From IMG/VR virus record IMGVR_UViG_3300042444_000343, positions 1-20,187 of that record: a stretch of 20,187 nt of DNA; one strand, 5' to 3'. Position 1 is the stretch's first letter, and the number at the start of each line of letters is the position of its first letter. The DNA comes from a virus. Positions 6,287-13,817 of the stretch are shown here, in pieces. A program made the translations under genes and the position numbers. The notes under the pieces are model-generated. The model saw only the letters and a list, made by a program, of their open reading frames with translations, searched no databases and was not told the DNA's origin.

Positions 6287-6352
6287 ATGCCCAAAGGCAA
6301 GGGATACGGAAAAGGCGGCGGGAAGAAGAAGTGCGGCGACTGGGAGATCTGA
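6287..6352 (+). CDS. possible 21-aa Gly/Lys-rich peptide
   Basis: The frame from ATG 6287 encodes MPKGKGYGKGGGKKK, then CGDWEI and a stop. Tiny Lys/Gly-rich proteins of this kind do occur in phages. A TAGAAT at 6260-6265 could be its -10 box, giving a short leader. It ends 4 nt before the convergent gene at 6356-6499. Too short to prove coding. Confidence 0.35.
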   Translation: MPKGKGYGKGGGKKKCGDWEI

Positions 6353-6355
6353 GCG

Positions 6356-6499
6356 TCACCACTCCCCCTCCCGCCACACCCTGAGCACTCTGGCGCCAGG
6401 ACCAGCCAGCTCCAGGGCAGATGCGATGGCCTGGGCCTGGGTGACGGCGTAGAGCTCGATAGGGCCGGTGGTGAGCTGGACGTGGTAGAGGCGGGGCAT
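6356..6499 (-). CDS. small conserved hypothetical protein
   Basis: 47 aa: MPRLYHVQLTTGPIELYAVTQ followed by AQAIASALELAGPGARVLRVW. A short beta hairpin, a helix and a strand are predicted by eye. The 'ELYAVT.AQAIASALEL' pattern is familiar from small proteins in Synechococcus phage clusters, function unknown. ATG 6499 overlaps the stop of the upstream gene (TAATG), so it is preferred over the longer frame from 6583. Last gene of the 7311-6356 unit. Confidence 0.62.
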   Translation of the reverse strand: MPRLYHVQLTTGPIELYAVTQAQAIASALELAGPGARVLRVWREGEW

Positions 6500-6756
6500 T
6501 AGTTGCGGAGTTGGGCGGCGATGGAGAGGATCTTGAGCCGCGTTACGCAGCATGCTTGGCTGTAAGTAGATTGGCCAATCCATTCCTCTTGATCAACTGG
6601 ATCGCACACGCTTTCCGGTGCCACCTGATTTGCCAGTTCTTCAATGGCGGCAGCAAGACAGGATGGATCTCCAAGGATTCGGCCGCCTTTTTCGCTGGCA
6701 AGCCAAACGTCAAGCACAGCTTGCGCTGACTGAGCGGCGGGGAAGAGGTCAGCCAC
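6499..6756 (-). CDS. hypothetical protein
   Basis: 85 aa from GTG 6756 (MADLFPAAQSAQAVLDVWL...), including a LAAAIEELANQVAPESVC helix. The start is inferred from the junction: the last 8 nt of the upstream gene (GTGGCTGA) form this start, exactly as at 3577. A longer frame to 6915 would lie inside the upstream gene. It is coupled to the next gene by TAATG. Function unknown. Confidence 0.55.
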   Translation of the reverse strand: MADLFPAAQSAQAVLDVWLASEKGGRILGDPSCLAAAIEELANQVAPESVCDPVDQEEWIGQSTYSQACCVTRLKILSIAAQLRN

Positions 6757-7126
6757 GCCCCACCTCCTGCCGCAGCACCTTGGCCGCCTGCGCATACTCG
6801 CCGGAGCCGTGGAGGGCGAACCGGTCGAGCCAGGTGGCGACCTCACAGATTGCGGCACTGGCTGTGCTGGCAGCTGCCACCCTCTCCACCAACCCAGCAG
6901 GCTGGGCCTCAGCACTGCCGGCGCGGAGTTCGGTCATGGCGGGATCGGGAGTCGGATCGGCGGCGTCCAGCGCAATCAGCCGGTCGAGCTTGTCTTGCTG
7001 GGCGGCCTCTAGGGCTTCGATGCGGGCGCGGAGTTCGAGGAGGCAGGATGCGGTGCTGCGGTGTTCTCTGGTCCAGTGATCCTGATGCGCCCACTGCTCA
7101 GGCGTGGCGCGGTGCTGGTCGGTCAT
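6749..7126 (-). CDS. conserved cyanobacterial phage/prophage hypothetical protein
   Basis: 125 aa. The N-terminus (ATPEQWAHQDHWTREH, then SCLLELRARIEALEAAQ) forms a Trp/His-rich stretch leading into a coiled-coil helix. The C-terminus has a second helical unit (AICEVATWLDRFALHGSGEYAQAAKVL would be the core). This two-part layout is one I recall from Synechococcus-type phage genomes, function unknown. ATG 7126 overlaps the stop of the HTH membrane protein (ATGA). Confidence 0.68.
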   Translation of the reverse strand: MTDQHRATPEQWAHQDHWTREHRSTASCLLELRARIEALEAAQQDKLDRLIALDAADPTPDPAMTELRAGSAEAQPAGLVERVAAASTASAAICEVATWLDRFALHGSGEYAQAAKVLRQEVGRG

Positions 7127-7311
7127 GCCCCCACCCCCACCAACCGGCGAGCGGTGGTCTGTGAGCAGCCCAGCCGCTCAGCGATCACCCGATAGGTGAG
7201 CCCATCGCGGCGCCAGCGGCGGGCGCGTTGCTGACGGGATTCCGTCAGCCACAACAGGAACAGCGCGGGCAATAACAGCAGCACCAAGAAGGTGCAGAAA
7301 ATCGTGGTCAT
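7123..7311 (-). CDS. membrane-anchored HTH protein
   Basis: 62 aa. Residues 2-22 (TTIFCTFLVLLLLPALFLLWL) are one hydrophobic helix; residues 26-36 are strongly basic; residues 37-57 (GLTYRVIAERLGCSQTTARRL) are a resolvase/homeodomain-like HTH. The likely topology is an N-terminal anchor with a cytoplasmic DNA-binding domain. ATG 7311 is preferred over 7455: the longer form would start inside the glycosyltransferase gene and include the promoter motif, whereas ATG 7311 lies downstream of that motif and 13 nt after CACTC. First gene of a four-gene unit; membrane placement of the helix is inferred. Confidence 0.68.
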   Translation of the reverse strand: MTTIFCTFLVLLLLPALFLLWLTESRQQRARRWRRDGLTYRVIAERLGCSQTTARRLVGVGA

Positions 7312-7351
7312 GGCAAGCAATGGCGAGTGGCGGGCCTGTGCCCGTGGTGGA

Positions 7352-7370
7352 ATCATACCGCAGCGGTTCC
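7352..7370 (-). promoter_or_regulatory. promoter-like motif GGWWCC-N7-TANNNT, copy B
   Basis: Minus strand: GGAACC, gctgcgg, TATGAT. A second GGAACC (7371-7376) sits directly upstream. It lies in the 76-nt gap between the glycosyltransferase and the membrane-HTH gene. TATGAT is one base from the ideal -10 box. Confidence 0.6.
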
Positions 7371-7387
7371 GGTTCCGCACCCCCCGG

Positions 7388-9760
7388 TCAGTAATGGAAC
7401 CAGTCCACCACCGACTCCAGGCGACTGGCCCAGCTGTGGCGGCGGATGATCTCAAGGATCTCCTCAGCCTCCATCTCGGCTCCCGAATTCAACGCCCTGC
7501 GGACGTTTTTCGTAAACCCGCCCTGACTGCGCGTCACTTTCAGCTGCGGCAGATCCTCCGGCAGGTTGGGGATGTCGGTGCTGATGATCGGGATCCCCAG
7601 CGTGGCGTACACCCAGCATTTCAGCGGGTTCATCGCCGCCGTGAGATTCGTTTTCAGGTGCGGGATGATCGCCACGTCAAACGTCGCCAGGTAGGCGCGC
7701 AGCTCGTCATAGGGGACCGGGCCCACGTAGCGAATGTTCCGCCGCTGTGGCAGCTGGGTGGCCACGTGCGTGCTGCCGATCAGAAGCACCAGGTCGTCAG
7801 GGTTTTTGGCTGCCACGTGTTCCACCAATGGCCAGTCCAGTTTCGACTCCAGGTTTCCGGCATAGCCGATGATCCCCCGGAAATTGCCGGGCGCTACCAA
7901 TTGCTCCCGCAGGTCAGCCACCTCTGCCGCGTCCGGTGCGCCGGTGAAATCCACGCCATTGGCCACCACCTGCGCCTTCGTGGGGCTGAGTCTGCCGATG
8001 CTCTGCAGCGTGTGCCGGCAGTTGTAAATGCCCATGTCGGCCAGATCCAGGATGGCGCGGTAGTGCTCCGTAAGTTCTGTTTTCCGCTCGGCGGATGTGT
8101 TGGGCCATGCCCTGTGATCGTCTACCACGTCGGCGATCACGTAATCGGTGGGTAGGGCTGCGGCGATCCGCTCGGCGTGGCGGTAGTACGGATAGACCCA
8201 GAGGCCCACCTTGGCGCCGGGGAATCGCGCTAGGGACTGCTCCACCAGCCCTTGGCAGTACCGCTCAATGAAGTCGCCCTGTTCAGCCACGCTCAGCCCT
8301 GCAGGCATCACCGGCGTGCGGATGGCAAGTTTGCCTTTGTCCAGCAGCCCGACCTTTTTCCGCTGCGCGTAGCGATGCAACAGCCGGTGATGCCGGTTCT
8401 GGCTCTGTTCCAGCTTGCGCAGGTCCAGCGTGCTGACCGGTTTCTCCACCAACAGCACCTGGTCCACGTCATCGCGGCTGGCCAAATATTTCGCCACCAT
8501 GTCCACCCTTCGGCCGAACACTCCAGCGTCGTTCTGTTTCCAGAGCATCAGGATGATCCGCCGGCCAGGTTCAGGCAGCCCGATCAATGATCTGGCGGCG
8601 TAACTGATCGCCCGGCGGCTGGGCTGGGACAGGAGGTGGCGCATGGTGGTAGCTCCAGAGGCATAGGACAGGTGCTGGTGCGCGAGGCGCTGATTCACCT
8701 CCCGATCGGCAGCGCTCAGTGGCTGCAGCTGGCGGATCGCGTCGGGCAGTTCGGCGGGCGACTCCACAAACGAAATCCCCCGAAACCCCCAGTCCGCCAG
8801 CATCTGCAGCGGCGGGGTAGGTGTGGCGATCAGCCTGATGCCGGCCGCCAGCGCGTCGCAGGCCTTGGCCGGCAGCTGATACCGGCTGGCCTCGCGGGAC
8901 TGGTCTTGCAGCAGCACCGCCGCATCAGCCAGCGCGAGGCAGGCGGGCATAGCCGCGAATGCCACGCTGTCAATCATCGCGGCCTGATCGCCGGCTGCGC
9001 GGGTGATGTCGTTCACAATCCCTCGGTCGGGAATGCGGCCGATGAATGCCGCGCCAGCACCTGGCACCTGGGCCACGGCCTGGGCGATCACGTCAAGGCC
9101 CTTGTGCCGCTGCGGCGTGCCTAGGAACATCACCAGCGGGGTGCAGCGGCGGCGGATCTCCAGCAGCTCAGCGGGCGGATCAGCCTGCGGCGACTGGAAC
9201 GCCTCCAGGTCGCGCAGGTGGGCGATGATCTCCCCGCCGTGCAGTGCCTGCAGCTCGGAGTTGCAGGTGATGATGTGATCAGCGGCCTTGGTGAGCTGCT
9301 GTGCCGCCAGCGTCCAGAACGGTGAGTAGGGGGCCTCGCCGAGCCGTTCGGGGAACTGCTGCTGCAGCGCCAGCGGCGAGAGCGGGGCATCGTTCGGATC
9401 GATGAACGCCAACTCGTGATCATCGATGTCAACGATCAGCCGGGCGCCGTTGCGCTCAGCGATGGCAATGCCCAGCAGCACTGACGGCAGCCGGGCTTTG
9501 CAGGCGATCACCACGTCTGCATCGGTGGCCGCGGCGACGCGGCGGCAGCGATTGATCAGCGCTGAGACGGTTTTGGGCTCAGGGATGACGGTGATCGGCT
9601 CACCTCGCAGTGGCGCCCACACCTCACGGCCTAGGTGGGAGAACCCGAAGGCGATCAGCTGGACCTCAGAGAATGCCAGCGCGGCGGCACGGGCGATCAG
9701 ATGGGCCCGGCCGATGCAGTTGTGGTGGGCGTCCCACCCAATGACGATGCAGCGAGTCAT
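7388..9760 (-). CDS. fused double GT-B glycosyltransferase
   Basis: 790 aa, about twice a normal GT4-type enzyme (350-400 aa), made of two glycosyltransferase modules. Module 1 (about 1-395) opens with CIVIGWDAHHNCIGRAHL and has FLGTPQRHKGLDVIAQAV and a donor-site-like SREASRYQLPAKACDALAAG. Module 2 (about 410-790) opens with ILMLWKQNDAGVFGRRVDMV and has IGYAGNLESKLDW and NPLKCWVYATLGIPIIST, typical of GT4 C-terminal donor domains. Substrates are unknown: glycosylation of phage DNA, of virion protein or of the host surface is possible. ATG 9760 overlaps the previous stop (ATGA); the longer frame to 9874 would lie inside that gene. Last gene of the ten-gene operon. Confidence 0.82.
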   Translation of the reverse strand: MTRCIVIGWDAHHNCIGRAHLIARAAALAFSEVQLIAFGFSHLGREVWAPLRGEPITVIPEPKTVSALINRCRRVAAATDADVVIACKARLPSVLLGIAIAERNGARLIVDIDDHELAFIDPNDAPLSPLALQQQFPERLGEAPYSPFWTLAAQQLTKAADHIITCNSELQALHGGEIIAHLRDLEAFQSPQADPPAELLEIRRRCTPLVMFLGTPQRHKGLDVIAQAVAQVPGAGAAFIGRIPDRGIVNDITRAAGDQAAMIDSVAFAAMPACLALADAAVLLQDQSREASRYQLPAKACDALAAGIRLIATPTPPLQMLADWGFRGISFVESPAELPDAIRQLQPLSAADREVNQRLAHQHLSYASGATTMRHLLSQPSRRAISYAARSLIGLPEPGRRIILMLWKQNDAGVFGRRVDMVAKYLASRDDVDQVLLVEKPVSTLDLRKLEQSQNRHHRLLHRYAQRKKVGLLDKGKLAIRTPVMPAGLSVAEQGDFIERYCQGLVEQSLARFPGAKVGLWVYPYYRHAERIAAALPTDYVIADVVDDHRAWPNTSAERKTELTEHYRAILDLADMGIYNCRHTLQSIGRLSPTKAQVVANGVDFTGAPDAAEVADLREQLVAPGNFRGIIGYAGNLESKLDWPLVEHVAAKNPDDLVLLIGSTHVATQLPQRRNIRYVGPVPYDELRAYLATFDVAIIPHLKTNLTAAMNPLKCWVYATLGIPIISTDIPNLPEDLPQLKVTRSQGGFTKNVRRALNSGAEMEAEEILEIIRRHSWASRLESVVDWFHY

Positions 9761-10371
9761 GGCGTTGGGGTGGGTAGTGGCAGGTCGTGGGGGGGGAGCA
9801 GCCAGCCGCCGTAGACCATTGCTGGGTTGGCCATCTGCCAGTAGAACGGGCCGTCTGGTGGGCACCACCAGCATTCGCCATCAAGATCACGCCACCCTTT
9901 CTCGCGCTCCCAAGGCCGCTCCGCCACGGGCACCGGCTCGATGGTGGGGCGGCCCCAGCGGGCGAGAGCGGCGCGGATGAAAGCAGGCGCATCTTCAACA
10001 GCGATGCCAACACCTAAATCGCCGATCTCGCAAGTGTGCCTCCATGTCAGTTCTTCTATGGCCTCATCCGTCAGCACCTCAGACACCGGCTCGATAGCGG
10101 GGCGGCTTATGCGTTCTTGCACGAAAAAAGCACCACTCTTAAAGGCTCTGTATTCATCATCGGAGTCTGCATTTTTAAGGGCTTCCCGTTCAATCTCCTC
10201 ATCAGTCACCCCCTCCGGCTCGGACTGGGCCAGGGCGGTGCGGGTCTGGGATACATGCTCGCGGCACTCCATCAGGGCGACGGGATCGCAGCAGTCATGA
10301 TCAACGCAGTCAATCAGATAACAGACATCTTCAATTAGCTCCGCACACAACGCGCGGTAATCAGTGCTCAT
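9757..10371 (-). CDS. conserved cyanobacterial phage hypothetical, DUF551-like C-terminus
   Basis: 204 aa with two related 'TDE.IE' units: GVTDEEIEREAL...ERISRPAIEPV and VLTDEAIEEL...ALARWGRPTIEPV. The C-terminus reads RDLDGECWWCPPDG, then YWQMANP, and ends GGWLLPPHDLPLP, resembling the small Trp/Pro domain of DUF551-type phage proteins. Such 'ALARWGRP.IEPVPV' proteins are, as I recall, common in Synechococcus phages and prophages; function unknown. It is translationally coupled on both sides by ATGA. Confidence 0.68.
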   Translation of the reverse strand: MSTDYRALCAELIEDVCYLIDCVDHDCCDPVALMECREHVSQTRTALAQSEPEGVTDEEIEREALKNADSDDEYRAFKSGAFFVQERISRPAIEPVSEVLTDEAIEELTWRHTCEIGDLGVGIAVEDAPAFIRAALARWGRPTIEPVPVAERPWEREKGWRDLDGECWWCPPDGPFYWQMANPAMVYGGWLLPPHDLPLPTPTP

Positions 10372-10646
10372 CGTTCATCTCCAGTGTGTGTGAATCCATC
10401 CAACCAGTCCGCCACCGAACTGGACCCGCCGTGGCGCTCCCGAAGGATTTGCCCCAGCTCACCGGCAACGCTGCGGGCGACGTTGGTGCATGTCTCGCAC
10501 GGCTTAGAGCACCGCGCCGGCATGGGGCAGGCGGCCAGGGATAACCGGGTGGATGGTGTTGGTGGGCGCTGGGCCTGATCGCTGGTGACAGGCGCGGTGG
10601 CGATGCGGGCCATGGCCTGCAGGGTGGGGGTGGTGTAGGTGATCAT
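10368..10646 (-). CDS. hypothetical Cys-rich small protein
   Basis: 92 aa. The middle contains CPMPARCSKPCETC, four Cys within 14 residues that could bind metal, followed by a helix (NVARSVAGELGQILRERHG). The N-terminal 35 residues are Thr/Pro/Ala-rich and probably disordered. ATG 10646 overlaps the preceding stop (ATGA) and the stop overlaps the next start. Unknown family; zinc or Fe-S binding is only suggested by the cysteines. Confidence 0.6.
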   Translation of the reverse strand: MITYTTPTLQAMARIATAPVTSDQAQRPPTPSTRLSLAACPMPARCSKPCETCTNVARSVAGELGQILRERHGGSSSVADWLDGFTHTGDER

Positions 10647-10765
10647 CGGGAAGTGGGGTTGTGGATCCGGTCGTTCACGATCCGCCGCAGCAGATCGTTC
10701 ATCCCCTCGCCAGGCCGGAGCTGGCGGCGGAGGGACTCAATCTCGGGGAGGGGGCTGCCGATCAC
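10643..10765 (-). CDS. tiny RHH-like protein, paralogue of 11286-11426
   Basis: 40 aa from GTG 10765: MIGSPLPEIESLRRQLRPGE, then GMNDLLRRIVNDR and a TSR end. It matches the 46-aa protein at 11286-11426 over LRxxLxPxEGMNxLLxR, but lacks that protein's N-terminal strand (RRLTVVLTV). The pattern resembles the helical half of a ribbon-helix-helix protein. GTG overlaps the dNMP kinase stop (GTGA) and its stop overlaps the next ATG; these overlaps are why it is called. A longer frame to 10894 is a shadow of the kinase gene. Confidence 0.55.
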   Translation of the reverse strand: MIGSPLPEIESLRRQLRPGEGMNDLLRRIVNDRIHNPTSR

Positions 10766-11289
10766 TGCAGTTTGACCTCCAGCTGATCGATAGTGCCGTC
10801 GTTGATGATCACCCGATCGAACGTCACCCCAGGCAGTCCGGCCTCTGAGCGGTGGCCGCTGGCGTCCGCATAGCCAGGTCGCACCACAGACCACAGCTCG
10901 CCGCCAATCTCACGGATTACCGCTGCCTCGTTGGGCATGCGCACGTCATCAGCGACCACCTTGGGCAGCCGCAGGGCTTGCCGTTTCCGCACCTCAACCC
11001 ATAGATCAGGGTGGACGTGATCACGGCCCCATTCGGTGCCCAGGGTGCGCAGCAGGTGGCGCATTGTTGGAGCGCCAGGCAGCCGGTCGAGTGGTGTTTC
11101 CTTGTCGTGGAAGAGAATGCGGCGGGCATCAGCGCTGCTATAGCCAGCTGCGTCAAGAAGCTGTTGCAGCATCCACTTCATGGGATCAGCAAACGCCAGC
11201 CGCGTATAGCCATGGAGCAGCTGAGCGACGGTGGATTTGCCGCAACCTGGAGCTGGGCTCCACAGGCCGACGATAATTGGTGTGGTCAT
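10762..11289 (-). CDS. deoxynucleoside monophosphate kinase
   Basis: 175 aa. The P-loop is PAPGCGKST (12-20). Later LLRTLGTEWGRDHVHPDLWV and VVADDVRMPNEAAVIREIGG match the phage dNMP kinase family (T4 gp1-like), which phosphorylates dNMPs to dNDPs using ATP. It lies in the same operon as the methyltransferase and glycosyltransferase, and works in the same pathway area as the dCTP deaminase at 4859-5371. Such kinases in phages can accept modified dNMPs, which is relevant if the DNA is hypermodified; that is inference. ATG 11289 overlaps the previous stop (ATGA), and the stop overlaps the 40-aa gene. Confidence 0.85.
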   Translation of the reverse strand: MTTPIIVGLWSPAPGCGKSTVAQLLHGYTRLAFADPMKWMLQQLLDAAGYSSADARRILFHDKETPLDRLPGAPTMRHLLRTLGTEWGRDHVHPDLWVEVRKRQALRLPKVVADDVRMPNEAAVIREIGGELWSVVRPGYADASGHRSEAGLPGVTFDRVIINDGTIDQLEVKLQ

Positions 11290-11426
11290 GATGTCAATTT
11301 CTGTTGTAAGCGTTCCATCATCACCCGCTTAAGCAGCTCGTTCATGCCCTCATCGGGCTTGAGCAGCGGCCGCAGCTTGGCCACTTCGGCGACGGTGAGC
11401 ACAACCGTTAGGCGGCGGGTTTCCAT
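11286..11426 (-). CDS. small RHH-like protein
   Basis: 46 aa: METRRLTVVLTVAEVAKLRP, then LLKPDEGMNELLKRV and a short basic tail. A strand (RRLTVVL) followed by two helices fits a ribbon-helix-helix DNA-binding protein (CopG/Arc class), although it is short. It is a paralogue of the 40-aa protein at 10643-10765; the pair flank the dNMP kinase gene. ATG overlaps the methyltransferase stop (TAATG), and the TGA overlaps the kinase start. Possible autorepressor of the operon. Confidence 0.62.
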   Translation of the reverse strand: METRRLTVVLTVAEVAKLRPLLKPDEGMNELLKRVMMERLQQKLTS

Positions 11427-12316
11427 TAGGCGGCCTCCAGGTCGAAGAGGGATGCAGCGCTGCCCTCGGCCTGCTCCAAAAACTTGGCAGCCTGGCGGGC
11501 GTACTCCGGCTTCAGCTCGATGCCAACGTACTTGCGGCCCATCTTCACGGACTGGTAGCCGGTGCTGCCGATGCCGTTAAACGGGTCCAGCACAACGTCG
11601 CCAGGGTTGCTGTAGAGGGTGATGCAGCGTTCGATCAAGTCCAACGGCATAGGGCAGATGTGCTTTTCGTCTTTGTCGCCTTTAAACCGGGAGTTGAGCA
11701 CCTTGGTCTGCATCGTGTCCATCCACACTGGCGATGCCCACTGCTGCCACTGATCCAGCGAGAACTCATCACGGCTGTGAGTAACCGGCTCTCCGACATT
11801 CTTGCCCCGTGAATCCTTGCGCATCACCAAGATGTATTCAGGCATTCCCATGGCGCTCACCCGGCTGTTCTCGCGGATGTTCTTGTAAAGCAGTCGCTCA
11901 TGCTTGGTTTTCTGCATCTCGCGCACTGGATCACGCCAGATTGTCACCCGTGCCCTCAGACAGAATCCAACCTCCCGGTAGTTTGCACTGGCGGCATCGC
12001 TGAACGGAAACAGTCCGCCCTCTCCTGTCTCTGATGAGTTTTGGTAGAAAACCGTATCCTTCACGTGATCACAGATCACGGCGCCAGGCTTCATCACGCG
12101 GAACAGCTCACGTGCCATCCACTGATGATGCTCCAAGAACTCGTCATGAGAGGCCGAGTTGCCCATGTCTCGCTCGGAGTCGCTGTAGATGTAGAGAGAG
12201 CTGAACGGCGATGAAAACACGGCGCAATCAACGCTCTCATCAGGCAGTCCCGAGAGAATCTCAACACAATCGGCGTTGTAAATGGCCCAGTTGTTGCCTT
12301 CGTGAGTCGGTTTCAT
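11426..12316 (-). CDS. DNA methyltransferase (N4-cytosine/N6-adenine class)
   Basis: 296 aa. The catalytic region is at 33-40 (VFSSPFSS) and the SAM-binding region at about 244-262 (DPFNGIGSTG then KYVGIEL), the catalytic-first order of beta-type DNA methyltransferases (Pfam N6_N4_Mtase). The usual SPPY/SPPF motif reads SSPF: the first Pro is Ser. The SLYIYSDSERDMGNS stretch after it matches phage methyltransferases I recall beside SNF2-type helicases. No endonuclease partner is visible, so a solitary protective or regulatory enzyme is likelier than restriction-modification. ATG 12316 overlaps the helicase stop (ATGA). Confidence 0.85.
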   Translation of the reverse strand: MKPTHEGNNWAIYNADCVEILSGLPDESVDCAVFSSPFSSLYIYSDSERDMGNSASHDEFLEHHQWMARELFRVMKPGAVICDHVKDTVFYQNSSETGEGGLFPFSDAASANYREVGFCLRARVTIWRDPVREMQKTKHERLLYKNIRENSRVSAMGMPEYILVMRKDSRGKNVGEPVTHSRDEFSLDQWQQWASPVWMDTMQTKVLNSRFKGDKDEKHICPMPLDLIERCITLYSNPGDVVLDPFNGIGSTGYQSVKMGRKYVGIELKPEYARQAAKFLEQAEGSAASLFDLEAA

Positions 12317-13692
12317 TTCAGGAATGATGGAAGGATGATTGAAGTAGCCGATCCGTAGGCGCGTCGCAGTGTTGCCTCTTGCTGCATCGCCACCATTGAG
12401 CCGGCCATGGCGCGCTTCATGCGCAGGTGATCAGCAGCCTTGCGCTGGACGTTGTTCCAGATGCTGGTTTCCGTGTCGCTGATGATCACGTGGCAGGTGA
12501 CGGGCTTGGCCTGCCCAAACCGCCATGCACGGCGCACGGCCTGGTAGTGCTGCTCATAGCTGTGGCTGACGCTGGCAAAGATCACGGTGTTGGCGTGCTG
12601 CCAGTTCAACCCCAGGCCGGCCAGCTTGGGCTTCGACACGATCACCCGGCGATCACCAAACGTGAACGCATCCAACGCGGCCACCTTCTCATCAAGGCTC
12701 ATGGAGCCGTACACCTCGATCGCATCAGGGATGGATGCGGCCAGTGCCGATGATTCGTCGTTGGTTTCGCACCACACGATCACCGGCCCGGTTTCAGCGT
12801 TGGCGATTGCTGCAGCCTTGGCTACTCGATCTTCCATCGTGAGGCGTTTCTCACGGTGAATGGTGGTAGCGCTGCCATCGGGGATCCTGAACAGCAGCCC
12901 CTCGGGAACCTCTTGGGTTATGTCGGCGCTGATCGTGTGCAGTTCGTAGTTGAGCGGCGGTAGGATGAATCCGTCGTCATCGCCCCCAAGATCAGATGGG
13001 AGCGTGGCGGCCCTGGCCCAGCTGGCGACCCACCGCCAGAACGACTCCTGAGCGTGCCCCTTGAGGCGATAGCCGCCCATGGTGGTTTGATCGGAAATAA
13101 ACCACCGGGACAGCATCTCTGGGCCTGGCATGACGCCCAGGAACTCGGCGTGCTGGCCGATCTCCATGTGATCGTTCGGCGCCGGTGTTGCGGTGGCCGC
13201 CAGCCGGTAGGGCGTCTCGCTAAACGCCTCGCACAGCATCCGCTTGGTGGGGCCGGTGAATGCCTTGAGGATGCTGGATTCATCCAACACGACACCACCG
13301 AACACAGATGGGTCCAGCTTTGGCAGCCGTTCGTAGTTGGCGATATTCACGCCAGGGCCAACGTCCGACTGCTCCCGCACAATGCGGGCCTCAATGCCGA
13401 TTGCTGCGCACTCCCGCACCATCTGGCGAGCGACCGCCAGTGGGGTGAGGATCAGCGAGGGCCGACCACTGGCAGCGGCGAACTCAGCAGCAGCGGCGGC
13501 CTCCACGCGGGACTTGCCCAGTCCGGTGTCGAGGAACGCAGCCGATCGGCCTTTCTCGCAGGCGAACTGCAGGGTTGCTTGTTGATGGGGGAACAGATCC
13601 CATTGGCCTTGCGGCTGGAACCCGTAGGACTGGGCAGCAGTGCCCTTGGATGCGATGAATTCGCGGTAACGATGCAGGGTGTTGTCAGGCAT
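12313..13692 (-). CDS. SNF2-family DNA helicase/ATPase
   Basis: 459 aa from ATG 13692. Walker A is DTGLGKS (55-61), motif II VVLDESS (134-140), motif III ATATP (166-170), and motif VI QAVRRAWRFGQ (about 384-394), the QxxRxxRxGQ signature of SNF2-type translocases. It is shorter than typical SNF2 enzymes but normal for phage versions. It should use ATP to move along or remodel double-stranded DNA in replication or recombination. It is paired by overlap with the methyltransferase downstream, a common phage arrangement. ATG 13692 overlaps the TGA of the 41-aa gene (TGATG); GTG 13695 is an alternative start. Confidence 0.87.
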   Translation of the reverse strand: MPDNTLHRYREFIASKGTAAQSYGFQPQGQWDLFPHQQATLQFACEKGRSAAFLDTGLGKSRVEAAAAAEFAAASGRPSLILTPLAVARQMVRECAAIGIEARIVREQSDVGPGVNIANYERLPKLDPSVFGGVVLDESSILKAFTGPTKRMLCEAFSETPYRLAATATPAPNDHMEIGQHAEFLGVMPGPEMLSRWFISDQTTMGGYRLKGHAQESFWRWVASWARAATLPSDLGGDDDGFILPPLNYELHTISADITQEVPEGLLFRIPDGSATTIHREKRLTMEDRVAKAAAIANAETGPVIVWCETNDESSALAASIPDAIEVYGSMSLDEKVAALDAFTFGDRRVIVSKPKLAGLGLNWQHANTVIFASVSHSYEQHYQAVRRAWRFGQAKPVTCHVIISDTETSIWNNVQRKAADHLRMKRAMAGSMVAMQQEATLRRAYGSATSIILPSFLK

Positions 13693-13817
13693 CACTCCCC
13701 CTCCCCCACCAACCGCTCACACAGCGCCCACCACAGCGACGTGGCCAAGGTGGCGGTGCCGACAATGACCAGCACGGCGATGATCTCGACCATGCCGGCG
13801 AGGATGGCCAGGGTCAC
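13692..13817 (-). CDS. 41-aa single-pass membrane peptide
   Basis: From GTG 13817: MTLAILAGMVEIIAVLVIVG, then TATLATSLWWALCERLVGEGE. One hydrophobic helix with a Trp pair near its end and an acidic tail. GTG overlaps the preceding stop (GTGA), and its TGA overlaps the helicase start (TGATG). Because every gene in this operon overlaps the next, the fit of this ORF to both neighbours is good evidence that it is translated. Function unknown. Confidence 0.6.
   Translation of the reverse strand: MTLAILAGMVEIIAVLVIVGTATLATSLWWALCERLVGEGE

Noticed and set aside
7292-8155. 287-aa rightward ORF
   Set aside because: It lies opposite the glycosyltransferase gene; its composition is that of a reverse-complement shadow (His/Gln/Arg-rich) with no recognisable domain.
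11426-13692. DISARM-like defence system (SNF2 helicase plus methyltransferase)
   Set aside because: Other DISARM components (DUF1998 protein, PLD nuclease) are absent, and this pair is common in phage replication modules.
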